This document shows positions 1-10,574 of a stretch of DNA of 64,000 nt, in pieces (position 1 is the first letter of the stretch; every line of letters begins with the position of its first letter). The stretch comes from Zoroaster sp. YZ-2022. Its lineage: Eukaryota > Echinodermata > Asteroidea > Forcipulatida > Zoroasteridae. Position numbers and translations under genes: made by a program. The stretch is from positions 1,178,001 through 1,242,000 of the forward strand of contig CM055831.1 in assembly GCA_029582265.1 (NCBI GenBank), written 5' to 3'. Under the pieces are notes generated by a model. It was given only the letters and a program-made list of their open reading frames with translations. It did no database searches and was not told the origin of the DNA.

Positions 1-137
1 GGTAGATCAAACACATACATGTAGGACTATTGCAGAATACAAGGTTAGATATATGTGTGGATATGGATAATATATACACTAGATATAATACAATTGAATA
101 ATTGGATATTAAATAATATTACTAATAGTACAATTTT

Positions 138-969
138 AGTGAATGAGGGTATTATTTTTAAACTGGTTGATTGACATAGTGTGATAGTTAATGCGAATAT
201 TCTGTGGTAATTTGTTCCATAGTTGACAAGATCTAGTTATAAACATTCGTATACAATAATTATAGTTAAAATGTGGAATATCTAGTGAGTTTTAAATCTT
301 ACATCTCGTAGAATAATTATGTACATAGTGGGTGAAATTAAATTTAGCAGACAAATAATAAGGAGACGCACCATTTAAACATTTGAAAATCATAATAAGC
401 ATTTGGTTAGTCCACCTATCATCTAATTTGAGCCAATTAAGGGAAGTCATCATGTCATTAACAGGAGTTCTAATGTCTACAGATAAGATTATTCTAGCTA
501 ATTTGTTCTGCTGTTTTTGAAGTCTAGATTTTAGTTCATTGTTGCAATTTGACCATACAGGGCTACAATAGTCAAAATTAGGTATGATCATTGCTTCAGC
601 AAGCATTTTTAAGGTACAATTTGGTAAATAATACTTTAAACGGTTTAAGACACCACAGCGTTTTGAAACTTTTGATGATACATTATTAATATGACTAAGC
701 CATGTCATTTGGCTATCAAAAATAACACCAAGGTATTTAAAATTATCGACCCTTTCTATTAAATCATTGTTGTAAGTTATGGAAATATTACTAAACTTAT
801 CCAAACATTTGTTTGTACCAAAAAGCATTAACTTCGTTTTGTTGATATTCAATGTCAACTTATTATCTAAGAACCATTTCCCGATATTTTTAAAGTTATT
901 CTTAAGGTCACTCTGAAGATTCTGTGGGTCTGATGAACGGAATAATAACGTAGTATCATCAGCATACAT
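138..969 (-). pseudogene. LINE reverse transcriptase, C-terminal half
   Basis: The frame 292-969 begins just before the YADD catalytic box (motif C of the reverse transcriptase), with two catalytic Asp residues. It continues through the thumb-like region with the conserved KYLG and FDYCSPVW-type blocks. The frame breaks near 292. The adjacent frame from about 290 to a TAA at 138-140 continues with the LWNKLPQNIR-type block that typically ends LINE ORF2. It is joined upstream to the N-terminal half (1001-1582) by another frame change near 1005. Known role: copies LINE RNA into DNA at the nicked target. Confidence 0.85.
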
Positions 970-1000
970 TACAGTTTTACAATTTACAGAACTAGGAAGA

Positions 1001-1932
1001 CTATTTACATATAAGAAAAAGCAAGGGTCCTAGTATAGACCCCTGGGGAACACCTATATTGATACTTTGAAATGAAGATAAACTACTGCCTATACTAACT
1101 GCTTGTTTTCTGTTGTTAAGATATGATATGAACCAGCATAACTCATCTCCCCTTACACCATACATGTTAAGTTTATAAATAAGAAGTCTATGATTTACAG
1201 TATCGAAAGCTTTTTTAAGATCAAGAAATATAGCGGCAGTAATACAACGCTCATCAGTATTATTTAAAATAAAATCCTGAACATCTATTAGCGTGGTTGT
1301 GGTTGAGTGATGTTTTCTAAAACCTGATTGACAATCGTTTAATATATGATTGCACAATAAATGAGAGTACAGCTGGTCATGAACAGATCTTTCAATAATT
1401 TTAGATACAATAGATAACACAGATATAGGACGATAATTATCAACATTTGATTTGTCACCAGACTTATAAATTGGAGTAACCTTTGCCGCTTTCCAGTCAC
1501 TAGGAAATACAGATGTACATAAGGATAAATTACAAATATAGGCAAGGGAAGCGCAGATGACAGGTGCGGCAGTTTTTAACAATTTGGTGCTAATAAATCA
1601 ATACCAGGAGATTTACTATTTGACATTTTACAAATCTGCTTATAAATGTAACTGGAAGATATTTCACAAAATTTAAATTGATCATAATCTACAGAAGAAG
1701 AGTTTATGTTATAAATAGAATTACGATTAACAATAGGTGTACAGTTCTGATCAGCAGTTTGAAATTTGTTTGCGAGATTCATACCAATTGATGTAAAATA
1801 ATTATTAAATTCGTTAGCAGTAGTCTTTTCAGAGGTTGTAAAACCTTCAGAAGTATTTACATTCCCAATCTTGCTTTGCTTACTTGGAATTATTTTCTTA
1901 ATAGACTTCCACAATTTGTTTGAGTCCTTCAT
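1001..1932 (-). pseudogene. LINE reverse transcriptase, N-terminal half and linker
   Basis: Two overlapping frames. 1576-1932 is the linker after the endonuclease and ends in a SPGID-type motif. 1001-1582 has the FPSDWKAAKV and NYRPIS blocks, RT motif A (FLDLKKAFDTV with the first catalytic Asp) and GVPQGSILGP (motif B). The frame change near 1580 separates them. The protein would be the palm of the reverse transcriptase. It is identified from motifs that are near-invariant in non-LTR elements. Confidence 0.9.
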
Positions 1933-1960
1933 ATTATTTTTAATTTCATTTTGGAAGAAG

Positions 1961-3256
1961 TTACTTAAGAGATTTGTTCATGTTGTTTACTTTATTTCTT
2001 AATGTTTTAGCTTTAGCCCAGTCCTGTGCATCATTAGTTTTGTGTGCTTTAGCATAATAATAGTCCCTATCTTTACTTAATTGAAGAAACTCAGTGGTAG
2101 CCCATTCTGGTAAGAAACCTTTGACCCTCTTTTGTTTGATGGGTGCATGCTTATTGCATGCATAATTGAACATGTTGACCCAGCAGGACCATGCATCATT
2201 TACATTGTTGTAAGTGGTTACCTCCCCCCAGTTTCTATTGTTAAGTGTAGTGAGAAAATCAATGGTGTTAAAATGCTTATAGGAACGTGATTTAGTAACC
2301 CTTGGTGGATGTTTTAATTGTTTATATTTTCTAACTAAATAAATAAGAGAATGGTCACTCAAACCAAGACTATGTACACCCGATTCAGTAATTGTTTCAG
2401 AACGAGAAACAAAAACAAGATCTATAATAGTTTTTGTTTTATCGGTAATCCTTGTGTAATCATGTATTAATTGCTGTAAACTACAGCTTCTGGCAAAATC
2501 ATTGATCTTTTTAGAATTACTGGCTTTTGAGATATCTAAATTAAAATCTCCAACAATAATTATTTCGTTATAAATAGAAAGACAGGTTTGAAATAAGTTA
2601 TCAATATTATTTAGGTAATCAGTATTAGCATCATCAGGAACTCTATATACAGTAGATAAGAGCAAAGGTTTGGTACTAGGTAATACAATTTCAACTAACA
2701 GGACTTCAAGGGTATTATCAGTTGAAATATTAGTTTTATCTATATAATTAATTCCATCTTTGATATAATTTATAATGCCCCCGCCATGTTGTCGGTCTAA
2801 GTTATCTCTATCTTTACGACAGATGCTGTAACCAGGTATAGCTAATTCATTATTATCAATGTCATCTGTAAGCCAACTTTCAGTTATGCAAAGTATGTTA
2901 ATATCATTATTATGTAAGAAAATATTTATATGATCAATCTTATTTCGAAGACTTTGTATGTTAACATGCGCTATTTTTAAACCTTTGCTAAGACTACAAT
3001 CATAATCTATCAGTTTATCTGCAAATGGTAACTCATTATACGATAGTTTAAAGAAACATGAATTACACCACCACTTGTAATTATTTTGGTCATTTAGACT
3101 ATTAATACAATCAGTATGAAAGTGCTGTGAACAATTTATACAAGAAATGCTTGAAGAAATTAATCCTATATTTTTCTTACAGGTGACACAGACATAATTT
3201 GTTCCATTGCCAGTTGAATTTTTGATATTATTTATTGAAGGTTTATTTTTAGTCAA
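1961..3256 (-). pseudogene. LINE ORF2 N-terminus: PHD-like finger plus EEP endonuclease
   Basis: A 431-codon frame. Residues about 23-70 have the C-x2-C / C-x2-C / H-x2-C / W-C-x2-C layout of a PHD finger. The rest is an exonuclease-endonuclease-phosphatase fold: AHVNIQSL (metal-binding Asn), ITESWL (catalytic Glu), GGGI, TVYR, VGDFNLD (Asp/Asn pair) and LSDHSLI (catalytic Asp-His). It makes the target nick for target-primed reverse transcription. It ends in a stop at 1961, where intact relatives would continue into the reverse transcriptase. The PHD finger here is fused to the endonuclease frame and not to ORF1. Confidence 0.85.
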
Positions 3257-3321
3257 TTTCCTCCTAAAATTACTTCTGAATTTTGAAGGTTTGTATAAAT
3301 TACTTACATGTACATTTGTAA

Positions 3322-4668
3322 TTATGTCTTTGGTTGTTGAGGGTACCTGGTAGGGTGTGAGATGGCACTACGCAGGTTGGTGACGAGTCTTGCTATGCCG
3401 TGGTTGTTCAGATGAACTTCATCCCAATAGAGGTAATCTCGAATCTTGCAAGATACTGCTACAAAGGAGGGGGTGTGATCTACGAATGTTACTCTGGAGC
3501 TTTGATGGCAGTTGCGTTCAAATATGTTGTTCAGTTGGCGGATCTTCTGGTTTGCTGGGCTGTTACTAGTTGTAGGGATCAGTCGTGGAAGAATGCTGGA
3601 GATGATGATGTGTGCGGAAGGAAATTTATCGAGAGTGGTGTTTATCAGTGATCTTGATGTGGCATCGCAGGTTGCAACAGAGTCATGTTGTACACTATTT
3701 GTCCATGCCTGAAGAATTATGCACCGAGGTTGGACAAACGGGCATGTCTCAACCATTTCTTCAATATCGGTTATTGTTGCCCCTCCCTTTGCGAATATCT
3801 TTGTAGTTTTCCCTGGACAGAATCTTCTTTCATCGATGCGTTTACATATTGAGTTGCTGAAGATTAGAATCTCTGGTGATGGCGATGATGGAGTGTGTGA
3901 TAGGGGTAAAGTTGACGATGGTGGCTTGGACGATGATTGAGATGATGGCTTGGACGGTGGCTTGGACGGTGACTGAGATGGTGGCTTGGACGGTGACTGA
4001 GACGTTGGTGGGTGAGGTACGAGAGAGGAGCTTGAAGGGTCGTTCTCAACTGTATCAGGCACAGTATCTTCTAAGACACTGAAGCCATTAGAAACAGATA
4101 CGGTACATGGAGTGTGAGATGAGTTGAGCTTTGATCTGGTTATTTTGGGCCATTGAAATGTGTCATGTGTTGGCTTTAAGCTAGCAATTTCTGCTTCCAG
4201 TAAACAGTTACGATTGCTTAGTTCACTGAAGGCAATGGAGAGTTGTGAGTAGGAACTCCTCAGATCTCTGTGTTCCTTCAGTTGTGTTGTCAGGTCTTTT
4301 ATTTTATCCTGCAGACTCTGTATTTTTGCTTTGAGTTTTGGAGATTCGTCTTCATGGTGCTCTGTTTGGGTGTAAGTGCTGCAGCTGTTGTTTCTGGTCT
4401 GGGTAGATATCTCACATGTGGTGACCAATTTAGGTGACAGAGAGACATCATCAGTCTTGAAGTTGATTTTGTTGCATATTACTGGAGTTGATGTTATCAG
4501 AAGATCAGTTGGTTCATATGTTGAAAATTCATCATCACCAACCAGTTCAGAGTTAGTGAATCCATTAAAGCTTCCACTAAAGCTTTTCCATAGCTGATTT
4601 AGTGAGTCCTTTGTTCTGCCTATTGTGTTGGGCACTGCAGGCTTGAACGAGTCCATTGTGTTGGACAC
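3322..4668 (-). CDS. LINE ORF1 protein with coiled coil and SGNH-esterase-like domain
   Basis: 448 codons starting at an ATG at 4668. The N-terminal third is Ser/Thr-rich. Residues about 110-170 form a likely coiled coil (Leu/Lys/Gln heptads). Residues 215-265 are a Pro/Ser/Lys repeat made of SQSPSKPP-like units. The C-terminal 180 residues resemble the SGNH hydrolase of CR1 ORF1 proteins: ILIFSNSICKRI at block I, QAWTNSVQHD at block III and YWDEVHLNNHG at block V (Asp and His). Block I reads SNS where active enzymes have GDS, so the catalytic Ser context is not canonical. It is the only unbroken frame of the element. Confidence 0.75.
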   Translation of the reverse strand: MSNTMDSFKPAVPNTIGRTKDSLNQLWKSFSGSFNGFTNSELVGDDEFSTYEPTDLLITSTPVICNKINFKTDDVSLSPKLVTTCEISTQTRNNSCSTYTQTEHHEDESPKLKAKIQSLQDKIKDLTTQLKEHRDLRSSYSQLSIAFSELSNRNCLLEAEIASLKPTHDTFQWPKITRSKLNSSHTPCTVSVSNGFSVLEDTVPDTVENDPSSSSLVPHPPTSQSPSKPPSQSPSKPPSKPSSQSSSKPPSSTLPLSHTPSSPSPEILIFSNSICKRIDERRFCPGKTTKIFAKGGATITDIEEMVETCPFVQPRCIILQAWTNSVQHDSVATCDATSRSLINTTLDKFPSAHIIISSILPRLIPTTSNSPANQKIRQLNNIFERNCHQSSRVTFVDHTPSFVAVSCKIRDYLYWDEVHLNNHGIARLVTNLRSAISHPTRYPQQPKT

Positions 4669-4680
4669 AGCAGGCTTTGA

Positions 4681-5294
4681 TAGTGCTGGCAGAAACTACA
4701 GCAATGATGAAAAATAATCTCCCAAATGTCTCTAAAATGCTGATAGATTTCAAGAAATGATGCTTACCAGTTGGTTCTAGACATCAAACTGAAGATGTTG
4801 ATATAAAATTCCAGTGTGTAATTCCAATATATTAGTTATATTTTGTGAAATAATTGAGAGCACACAGAGCAGAGCAGCACACCATTTGAATGGATTTGAA
4901 TGGTAGTAAAGCTTGCTACCAACACTTTTCATATGGTATCACCATGTGTGTACAAAACCAATAGCCATTTTTGAAAGTGGAAATTTTGAATGGTTTCAAA
5001 TGGTCAAACAATAGGAGGGTTAATCAATCCAATCATTCAGCTATCGAGTCATTGTTCCTGATAATGGTCCATGACCAATTGAGGGCGCTCTTCACATAAG
5101 CAGCAGCTGGTAGGTGTGCGCTATTAACTCCATACAGTCTTGCGCTAACGGTTGCCAGGGAAAAGTGCTCTAGACTTGGTAGATTGGTTCCTTTTCACCA
5201 CTAGATGGCTCCACTGTGCACATAGTAGCTAGCTATAATCAATATGAATACCTGACACCTGATGAGCACTGGAACAACAGCTTGTTCTGAATAA
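4681..5294. other. VHL 3' flank with a lone piggyBac-type end
   Basis: No coding exon seen. At 5011-5023 the string ATAGGAGGG-TTAA matches the right end of the TTAA-flanked MITE at 6553-6888, but no matching left end was found, so it may be a solo remnant. Several TTTGAATGG-like short repeats occur at 4885-5005. The 3' UTR of the VHL-like gene should lie here. I saw no clear minus-strand AATAAA. Confidence 0.5.
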
Positions 5295-6380
5295 TCACCA
5301 TTTGACCGTGTCCTCTGGATTGGCAAGTTGTGACTGCAGAGTGACAGGAATCTCCAATTTCTCAAAGTCTGCTTTGTTCTGAATCAAACTTCTAATAACT
5401 TGGAGTGATCTTTCCTTCAATGTGTAAACTGAATACGAAAAGCAACATAACGTAAATATTTCAAGTCTGGCTGTGATTGGTAAAATGACTTCCCAATTCA
5501 GCTGTTTTATAATAGTAAGCCCCATTCCACAGCCAATACACTGGACTCCCTCCGTATCCTTGGCCCTAGCCCCACATGTACAAAAAGGAGAGATTACTTT
5601 CTTTTTTTAAACTTTTGATCTGCTAATTATTACAACCTAAAAATAAGCGATTAGCTAACCTTGCCCAAGCAGCACTCTTGGCATAAATTCATTCTTTTGT
5701 GATAACCCACTATCACGAAATTTTCTAGACATTTTTGAAATTAAAAAAAAATAATAATAATAAATTTAAAATTTTACCGAAATTACCAATCTCACAATAC
5801 TATATGCTACAAGTGTCTGCTTGGGCAAGCTTACCTAATCACACAATTTCAGATTGTAATAATTAGCAGATCAAAAGTTGGAAGAAAAAAAAATCGCCCC
5901 TTTTTTGTACATGTGGGGATAGGACCATGGATACAGAAGAAGTCCAGTGTATTAGCCCTAGAATGGAGATACCCTTGAGCATGCATGCTAGTACATCTTA
6001 CCTGGTAACAGTATAGTGACCTGAGTTCTTTGTGAGTTATTTTCACTCCACGGAACTGGAAAGAAAACTTCCCTTCTCAGGTTATCAGCTTTGGTGATGA
6101 TAAGAAGCTTGTCGCCTGTGTCATAATCCCTAAAAATCCAAGGATGACCTTCATATGTGTTCATGTCCATCTTTCGTCTTGGGTTCAGTCCGTCTTTGGT
6201 GTATGTCACCGAATCTCCTTTGAAGTTTAGCCATAGGATGTTCACGATTCGTGGACTGCAGTTTCTAAATGTTGCAAAGGCAGGAGCGGTGGGCGATGGG
6301 ATGGACTTGAGCTTTTGCTGCTCGTTTTCAAGACATTGTTGTTTGTTTCTGAGATGCTGCTGTTCCTGGAATGTTGCTGT
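5295..6380 (-). CDS. VHL: von Hippel-Lindau tumour suppressor homologue (two exons seen)
   Basis: VHL is the substrate receptor of an Elongin B/C-Cul2 ubiquitin ligase that recognises prolyl-hydroxylated HIF-alpha. The upstream exon (6002-6380, donor GTAAGA) encodes the beta domain: NCSPRIV, ILWLNFKGD, a Tyr at the human Tyr98 position, and TYEGHPWIFRD, which keeps the His115 and Trp117 equivalents (human Ser111 is Thr). The downstream exon (5295-5428, acceptor TATTCAG) encodes the alpha domain, YTLKERSLQVIRSL. The splice (phase 1, G+TT = Val) recreates LPVYTLKER exactly at the human Val155 junction. Human Cys162 is Ser here. Human intron 1 is absent. The start is unresolved: an in-frame TGA at 6381-6383 bounds the frame and no in-frame ATG is seen, so there is either an upstream exon (possible acceptor before 6365) or a one-base error. 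The ATG at 6392-6394 is in another frame. Confidence 0.92.
5519..5968. repeat. hairpin MITE filling the VHL intron
   Basis: A long inverted repeat of about 200 bp per arm. The left arm has the blocks CCAATACACTGGACTCC, CTTGGCCCTAGC, CACATGTACAAAAA, TTTGATCTGCTAATTATTAC and TTGCCCAAGCAG. The right arm repeats them in reverse complement, ending CCCTAGAATGGAG. A second copy lies at 7720-8374. It occupies 450 of the 573 bases of the VHL intron. No coding capacity seen. Confidence 0.9.
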
Positions 6381-6552
6381 TCACTGGTGTTCATTGCTTA
6401 TAAATATGGCGAACCTTCTGCAAGCAGCTCGTTTGAAACAAATTTCCAAAGATGACTCAATCCTAGGCAATCTCTGTACATGTACATTTAAGAGTGAAAC
6501 AAAAATCCTATTAAATAAAAGGGCTGATGGTGTACGGTAGCATTGTTATTAA

Positions 6553-6888
6553 CCCTCCTATAGGTTTAACAATCAAAGACACTCAAAATTTCCATGTACC
6601 TCCCAACCCATTGACTTTGTGCAGTGCACTCAAATAAATGCAAGGACATGTGGCTATGGTAGGAGGTCAAACCAAAACCACTCAACTGTATATGCAGTAC
6701 ATACACAGCTCTGTGTGACTCTGCATATAACTTATGTAGGACATACACACGTGTGGTTGACTGCCACTATCTCCAGCACTCTTAGAGTACACATGTGTGA
6801 ACAATTGGCAATGCAACCAAAAATACTCAAGTGACTGTCTGTGGGTGCGGTGCTTACTGGGCCAAATTTCAGCCTGGGCATAGGAGGG
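6553..6888. mobile_element. piggyBac-type MITE (TTAA flanks)
   Basis: Flanked by TTAA at 6549-6552 and 6889-6892, with inverted ends CCCTCCTAT...ATAGGAGGG. A TTAA target and ends beginning CCCT are the signature of piggyBac-type elements. The interior (336 bp) codes for nothing recognisable and contains TACATACACA-like strings. The repeat unit A/B begins to be visible inside it, and its right half reappears after the gap at 32709-32907. Confidence 0.75.
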
Positions 6889-7077
6889 TTAATGACAATT
6901 TCATTCTGATTTTATTTATAGGTTATGCACCAAACAATTGTTTCCCTGGAAACAATGTCGAACCCAACCGCAGCTTGTGCACAATGTCCAAGCATGGAGG
7001 AAAGGAAAATGGTCCAAGCATGTGTTTCTAGCAGATGACAAAATGGCCAACACTCTCACTGGATGTGCATATGTTGA

Positions 7078-7719
7078 GCGCAATCCCGAGATTAAGCACA
7101 ATTGGGCATAATGTGAAGATTGCGCAGTACAATCTCGAGATTGCGTGCTCAATCTCAAAATTGCGCTGCTCATGATGCTGTGCAAATTAGGGATTTGCGC
7201 AATTTGGGAATTATTTGTGTTAGATGACAGGTATATGTAATACTTTCACGCCACATCTTGTATGTATCATATTGCCCACGAGAATTTTGAGATAAACAAA
7301 AGAAATACACAATAAGCCAACACTGAAAAAAGGTAACGGAGTAATAACGCTTAAATAACGCTCTGTGAATTAATGAATACACTGCCCGACTTTGGGAGTT
7401 ATAATGTACTTTTATAACTTTGATTGAAACACCTTACAAATAAAAGTGAGTGTACTGGTTTGTACACAGGCATCAATAACTCATTCTGGCTGCAGTGTAC
7501 TACTATTAGTAGTCGCCGTGCCTAAGTCCATAATTTTCGCAGGTTAAATGTCTGGGCCAATCTCGAGATTACGCATGCAATCTAGGTCGGCGAAAACGAG
7601 GCTGGAAATCTGCAGATTGCGCAGATTTAATCACAAGATTACGCTCAACACATAACGTTAATGTTACATTCATTGTTCAAAATCTCCCAAAATATAATTT
7701 ACAATCCTCACTTGACTTA
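7078..7719. other. segment absent from unit B; repeated GCGCAATCTCGAGATT motif
   Basis: This is the first part of a 1.78-kb stretch (7078-8855) missing from unit B. No exon seen. It carries several variants of CAATCTCGAGATTGCGC at 7085-7165 and 7555-7635. These self-complementary strings are spread irregularly, so the segment is probably a decayed repeat. Confidence 0.6.
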
Positions 7720-8374
7720 GCCCCATTCTAGGGCCAATACACTGGACTCCCTCCGTATCCTTGGCCCTAGCACCACATGTACAAAAATGGAGTGATTTTT
7801 CAACTTTTGATCTGCTAATTGTTACAATCTAAAATTTTGTGATTAGGTAAGCTTGCCCAAGCAGACACTTTTGGCATAAAGTTTGCTATTGTGAGGTCAG
7901 TAATTTTGGTGAAATTTTAATGTTATTATTATAATTGTTTTAATTTCAAAAATGTTTCGAACATTTCATTAAAATGAGATTGGCCTATCCCAGAATAACA
8001 GATTTTATGCCAAAAGTGTCTGCTTGGGCAAGGTTACCAAATCACTAAGTGTTAGGTTGTAATAATTAGCAGAACAAAAGTTGAAAAAAGAGAAAAATTG
8101 CTCCATTTTTGTAACTGTGGCGCTAGGGCCAAGGATACGGACGAAGTCTAGCGCATAGACCTTTAAATGCATATAACGTCGCAAACGGAAGGTCGCAATC
8201 TATCAGAGGTTTGAGAAGGTCACTCATTGCTTCATGTATGCGCGTTGTGCGTGCGTATATGCACAGCGCACATACATGAACCAATAAGTGACCTTCTGTA
8301 GCCTCTGATAGAGGGCGATATTCAGTTTGTTACATCATATAATATGCATAAGGTCTATTGGCCCTAGAATGGGA
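7720..8374. repeat. hairpin MITE, second copy, with a MITE nested inside
   Basis: Same family as the element in the VHL intron. The left arm starts CCCCATTCTAGGGCC and the right arm ends GGCCCTAGAATGGG. The right arm is interrupted at 8156-8357 by another inverted-repeat element with arms starting TAGACCTTTAAATGCATAT and ending ATATGCATAAGGTCTA, and internal arms GAAGGTC...GACCTTC and CATGTATGCGC...GCGCACATACATG. The outer element was therefore in place first. Confidence 0.85.
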
Positions 8375-8708
8375 CTACACTTGACTGTCCTCTCCTTATT
8401 TTTGTGTGTCCTCTAATCATCTTTTAAAGGAAAATCTGTGACATTTGTCATATATTGATAGAAAAATGCCAGTTGTATTCTACATTTTTTCCGTTTCGAC
8501 TCCCCCACTCCCCCAAAACAAGACTAACGTCATTACTGATGCACTCTGCATATAACAATAACATTAACTGTTCATGAGTAATGAGTAACGAGTTATGGTT
8601 CTTTACAACGTTTGTGACAATGGGGAACTAGGCCTAGTAGGCCTGCTAGGTATGTAACCTTACCTTATGAAAGTGGACATAAAATACATCAAATTAAGTT
8701 AGTAATGG

Positions 8709-8965
8709 GTAAAACTTGTAGCTTTGCATGGTGAGGATGATAAGTAAGACTAATTGCGGTGACACCATGTGGAAACTCAATTGAGTAGTAATTAGTCTGA
8801 AAAGAACTGGAGGTACAACTCGACGTTTCGATCAGTGTGCTCTGATCTTCTTGAGGACGATCAGAGCACACTGATCGAAACGTCGAGTTGTACCTCCAGT
8901 TCTTTTCAGACTAATTACTACTCAATTGAGATTCCACATGGTGTCACCGCAATTAGTCTTACTTA
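8709..8965. repeat. foldback MITE (family FB1), near-perfect palindrome
   Basis: The left arm GTAAAACTTGTAGCTTTGC... through TTGCGGTGACACCATGTGG, GAGTAGTAATTAGT and ACGTTTCGATCAGTG is mirrored by the right arm around a centre near 8850 (CTTCTTGAGGA). The right arm lacks its last 35 bases or so (CTCACCATGCAAAGCTAC...). Related copies lie at 19998, 30751, 37603, 47068, 58961, 61284 and 61861. The family end is also the monomer source of the satellite at 18925-19790. Confidence 0.9.
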
Positions 8966-9113
8966 AGTTAGTAATGGTCCACCACCCATATCATTCAACA
9001 AGCTGAAGTGCACTGATGGATTTTGGAGAATTCAGGAAGGTTCCTAGGGGCTAGGGGTTAAGGTTAATTAGCTAGCAGGATGATCTTATGTATTCACATA
9101 AAAATGATCAGAC

Positions 9114-9226
9114 ATTCGGGCCTACTAAAAACCAACAACTAACGAAAACTAACGACAACTCACGACAACTGACGTGATGACAACTCACGACAACTGACGT
9201 GACGACAACTCACGACAACACGTTCT
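9114..9226. repeat. short tandem repeat, CACGACAACTGACGTGA-like
   Basis: About 25-bp units built from GACAACTCACGACAACTGACGTGA. The unit B counterpart (33353-33490) has at least one more unit. It begins after GGCCTACTAA, which resembles the end of the MITE at 12284, so it may be an altered relative of that element. Confidence 0.7.
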
Positions 9227-9357
9227 AAATGCACTGAAAACTCAAAAATAAAGTTATAAATATGTTTATAAGGGACAGTGGCATACATAAAGAGTTTCAG
9301 TTTTGGAAAATGTGGTTTTAATTAGCAATAAAAAATGATTTTCTTCGCTGCAGTAAT

Positions 9358-10310
9358 TATGGCGTATTACTGGTTGCATAAACTTATCTAAGTCATGCTT
9401 GTTACAGAAATACAAATTAGAGTAAAATTGTATGATTTACTGGAAAGTTAGTGCTTGTGAAAGTGGAAAAAGTTGTTTAATCACTGATTTTACTAGATAC
9501 AAATAGTAAGAGATTTACATTGACCTCATTTTTTTCCACGAACATCTGTGATTTTATTGTTTTATGCCGTCAACAAGCTGTTGTCTGTGGAAACCAAAAT
9601 ATCTGAAGGCTTTTTAAAGAAATGCTGATCCTCAAAATGGACACATTCCTTATAAAAGAAGCGAACGAAGACTACTTAATTTGTTGTGTTTATTTCGTCG
9701 GTAGTGGAAAATTATTGAGAAAATGAAACATTAATATCATTGTTATGAAAAGAAATCTTTTATTTGACAAAATGTTAACAGCATTTTTATACATTTCAAA
9801 GTTTTAAAGTACTTTTTGCAAAAATTTTAACCACCTTTCATTTTATTGGTCTTTCAAGAATATTGATTAAAAGTTTTGAGAGCTTCTCCAAATGATACCA
9901 TTTTATTTTAAAAATCGAAAACAATATTTTTATTTTCAAGATTAAAAACAATTTTACAACCATCTGGAATAAGATGAAACATGATTCAACTGTTTTTCTT
10001 CTTGGGTACATTTTCTGTGCCCCCATGAACTTTAACAGTTTGGGGGTGAGTCATTATACCAACATCAATTTTCTGATGACCACAATTCTGTGCGTCTCAA
10101 AAAACGGCGCTCAAGACGTCCACGCATATGATCATGCATTGAAATACAGCATTTTACAAGAGAATCCTTTACTGAAACATACCGAAACACCAAACTGCTA
10201 ATTTCATTTGTAAGTTACCATCCAGTTGATTATATAACCTTAGGTGCGTCATTTAGGGTAAATTGAGGATAATTGTATCAATCATGTATGTTTGACGAAA
10301 AAATAAACAG
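9358..10310. repeat. interspersed repeat R1, longest copy
   Basis: Starts GGCGTATTACTGGTTGCATAA and runs to about 10310. The same sequence occurs, shorter or interrupted, at 15772-16262, 33629-34590 and 39958-40760. Short open frames inside are not conserved among the copies. No terminal repeats or coding motifs recognised. It is a non-coding transposon remnant or a duplicated intron block. Confidence 0.75.
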
Positions 10311-10574
10311 TCATTGCACTGTATTGCTGTAAGTGTAAGTACCTTAAATACTATGAATCTATACTGTATTGTTATTATGTGTATGCCTTTGATAATAAAA
10401 AATATTGTAACTTACACTGTATTTTTGACTAATTCTTGCCTTGTTTAGGTCTTCTCTGCGGTTCGATTCTGTCCGCACGATGATCACGTATCATATACCT
10501 ACCGTTTTTCTACTGCACTGTACTGTTTTTACTGAAGCGGAGCGGCAAACAGCGCCCCCGCCCGACTCAATGTG
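10311..10574. other. intergenic or intronic sequence
   Basis: AT-rich sequence followed by a GC-richer piece (GCGGAGCGGCAAACAGCG at about 10538). No exon, repeat array or RNA gene recognised. Confidence 0.4.

Larger units (their letters stand above)
1..4680 (-). mobile_element. CR1-like non-LTR retrotransposon (LINE), frameshifted
   Basis: Read on the minus strand this stretch holds, in order, an ORF1 with an SGNH-esterase-like domain, a PHD-like zinc finger followed by an apurinic-type endonuclease, and a reverse transcriptase. This order and the esterase in ORF1 fit the CR1 group of LINEs. Only ORF1 is a long unbroken frame. ORF2 is interrupted by a stop near 1961 and by frame changes near 1580, 1005 and 292, so this copy should not be autonomous. 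The 3' end lies at or beyond the window start. The 5' boundary, just after 4668, was not defined because no target duplication could be seen. Confidence 0.85.

Noticed and set aside
3400..4082. Plus-strand open frames of 61-83 codons
   Set aside because: They are the antisense of the LINE ORF1.
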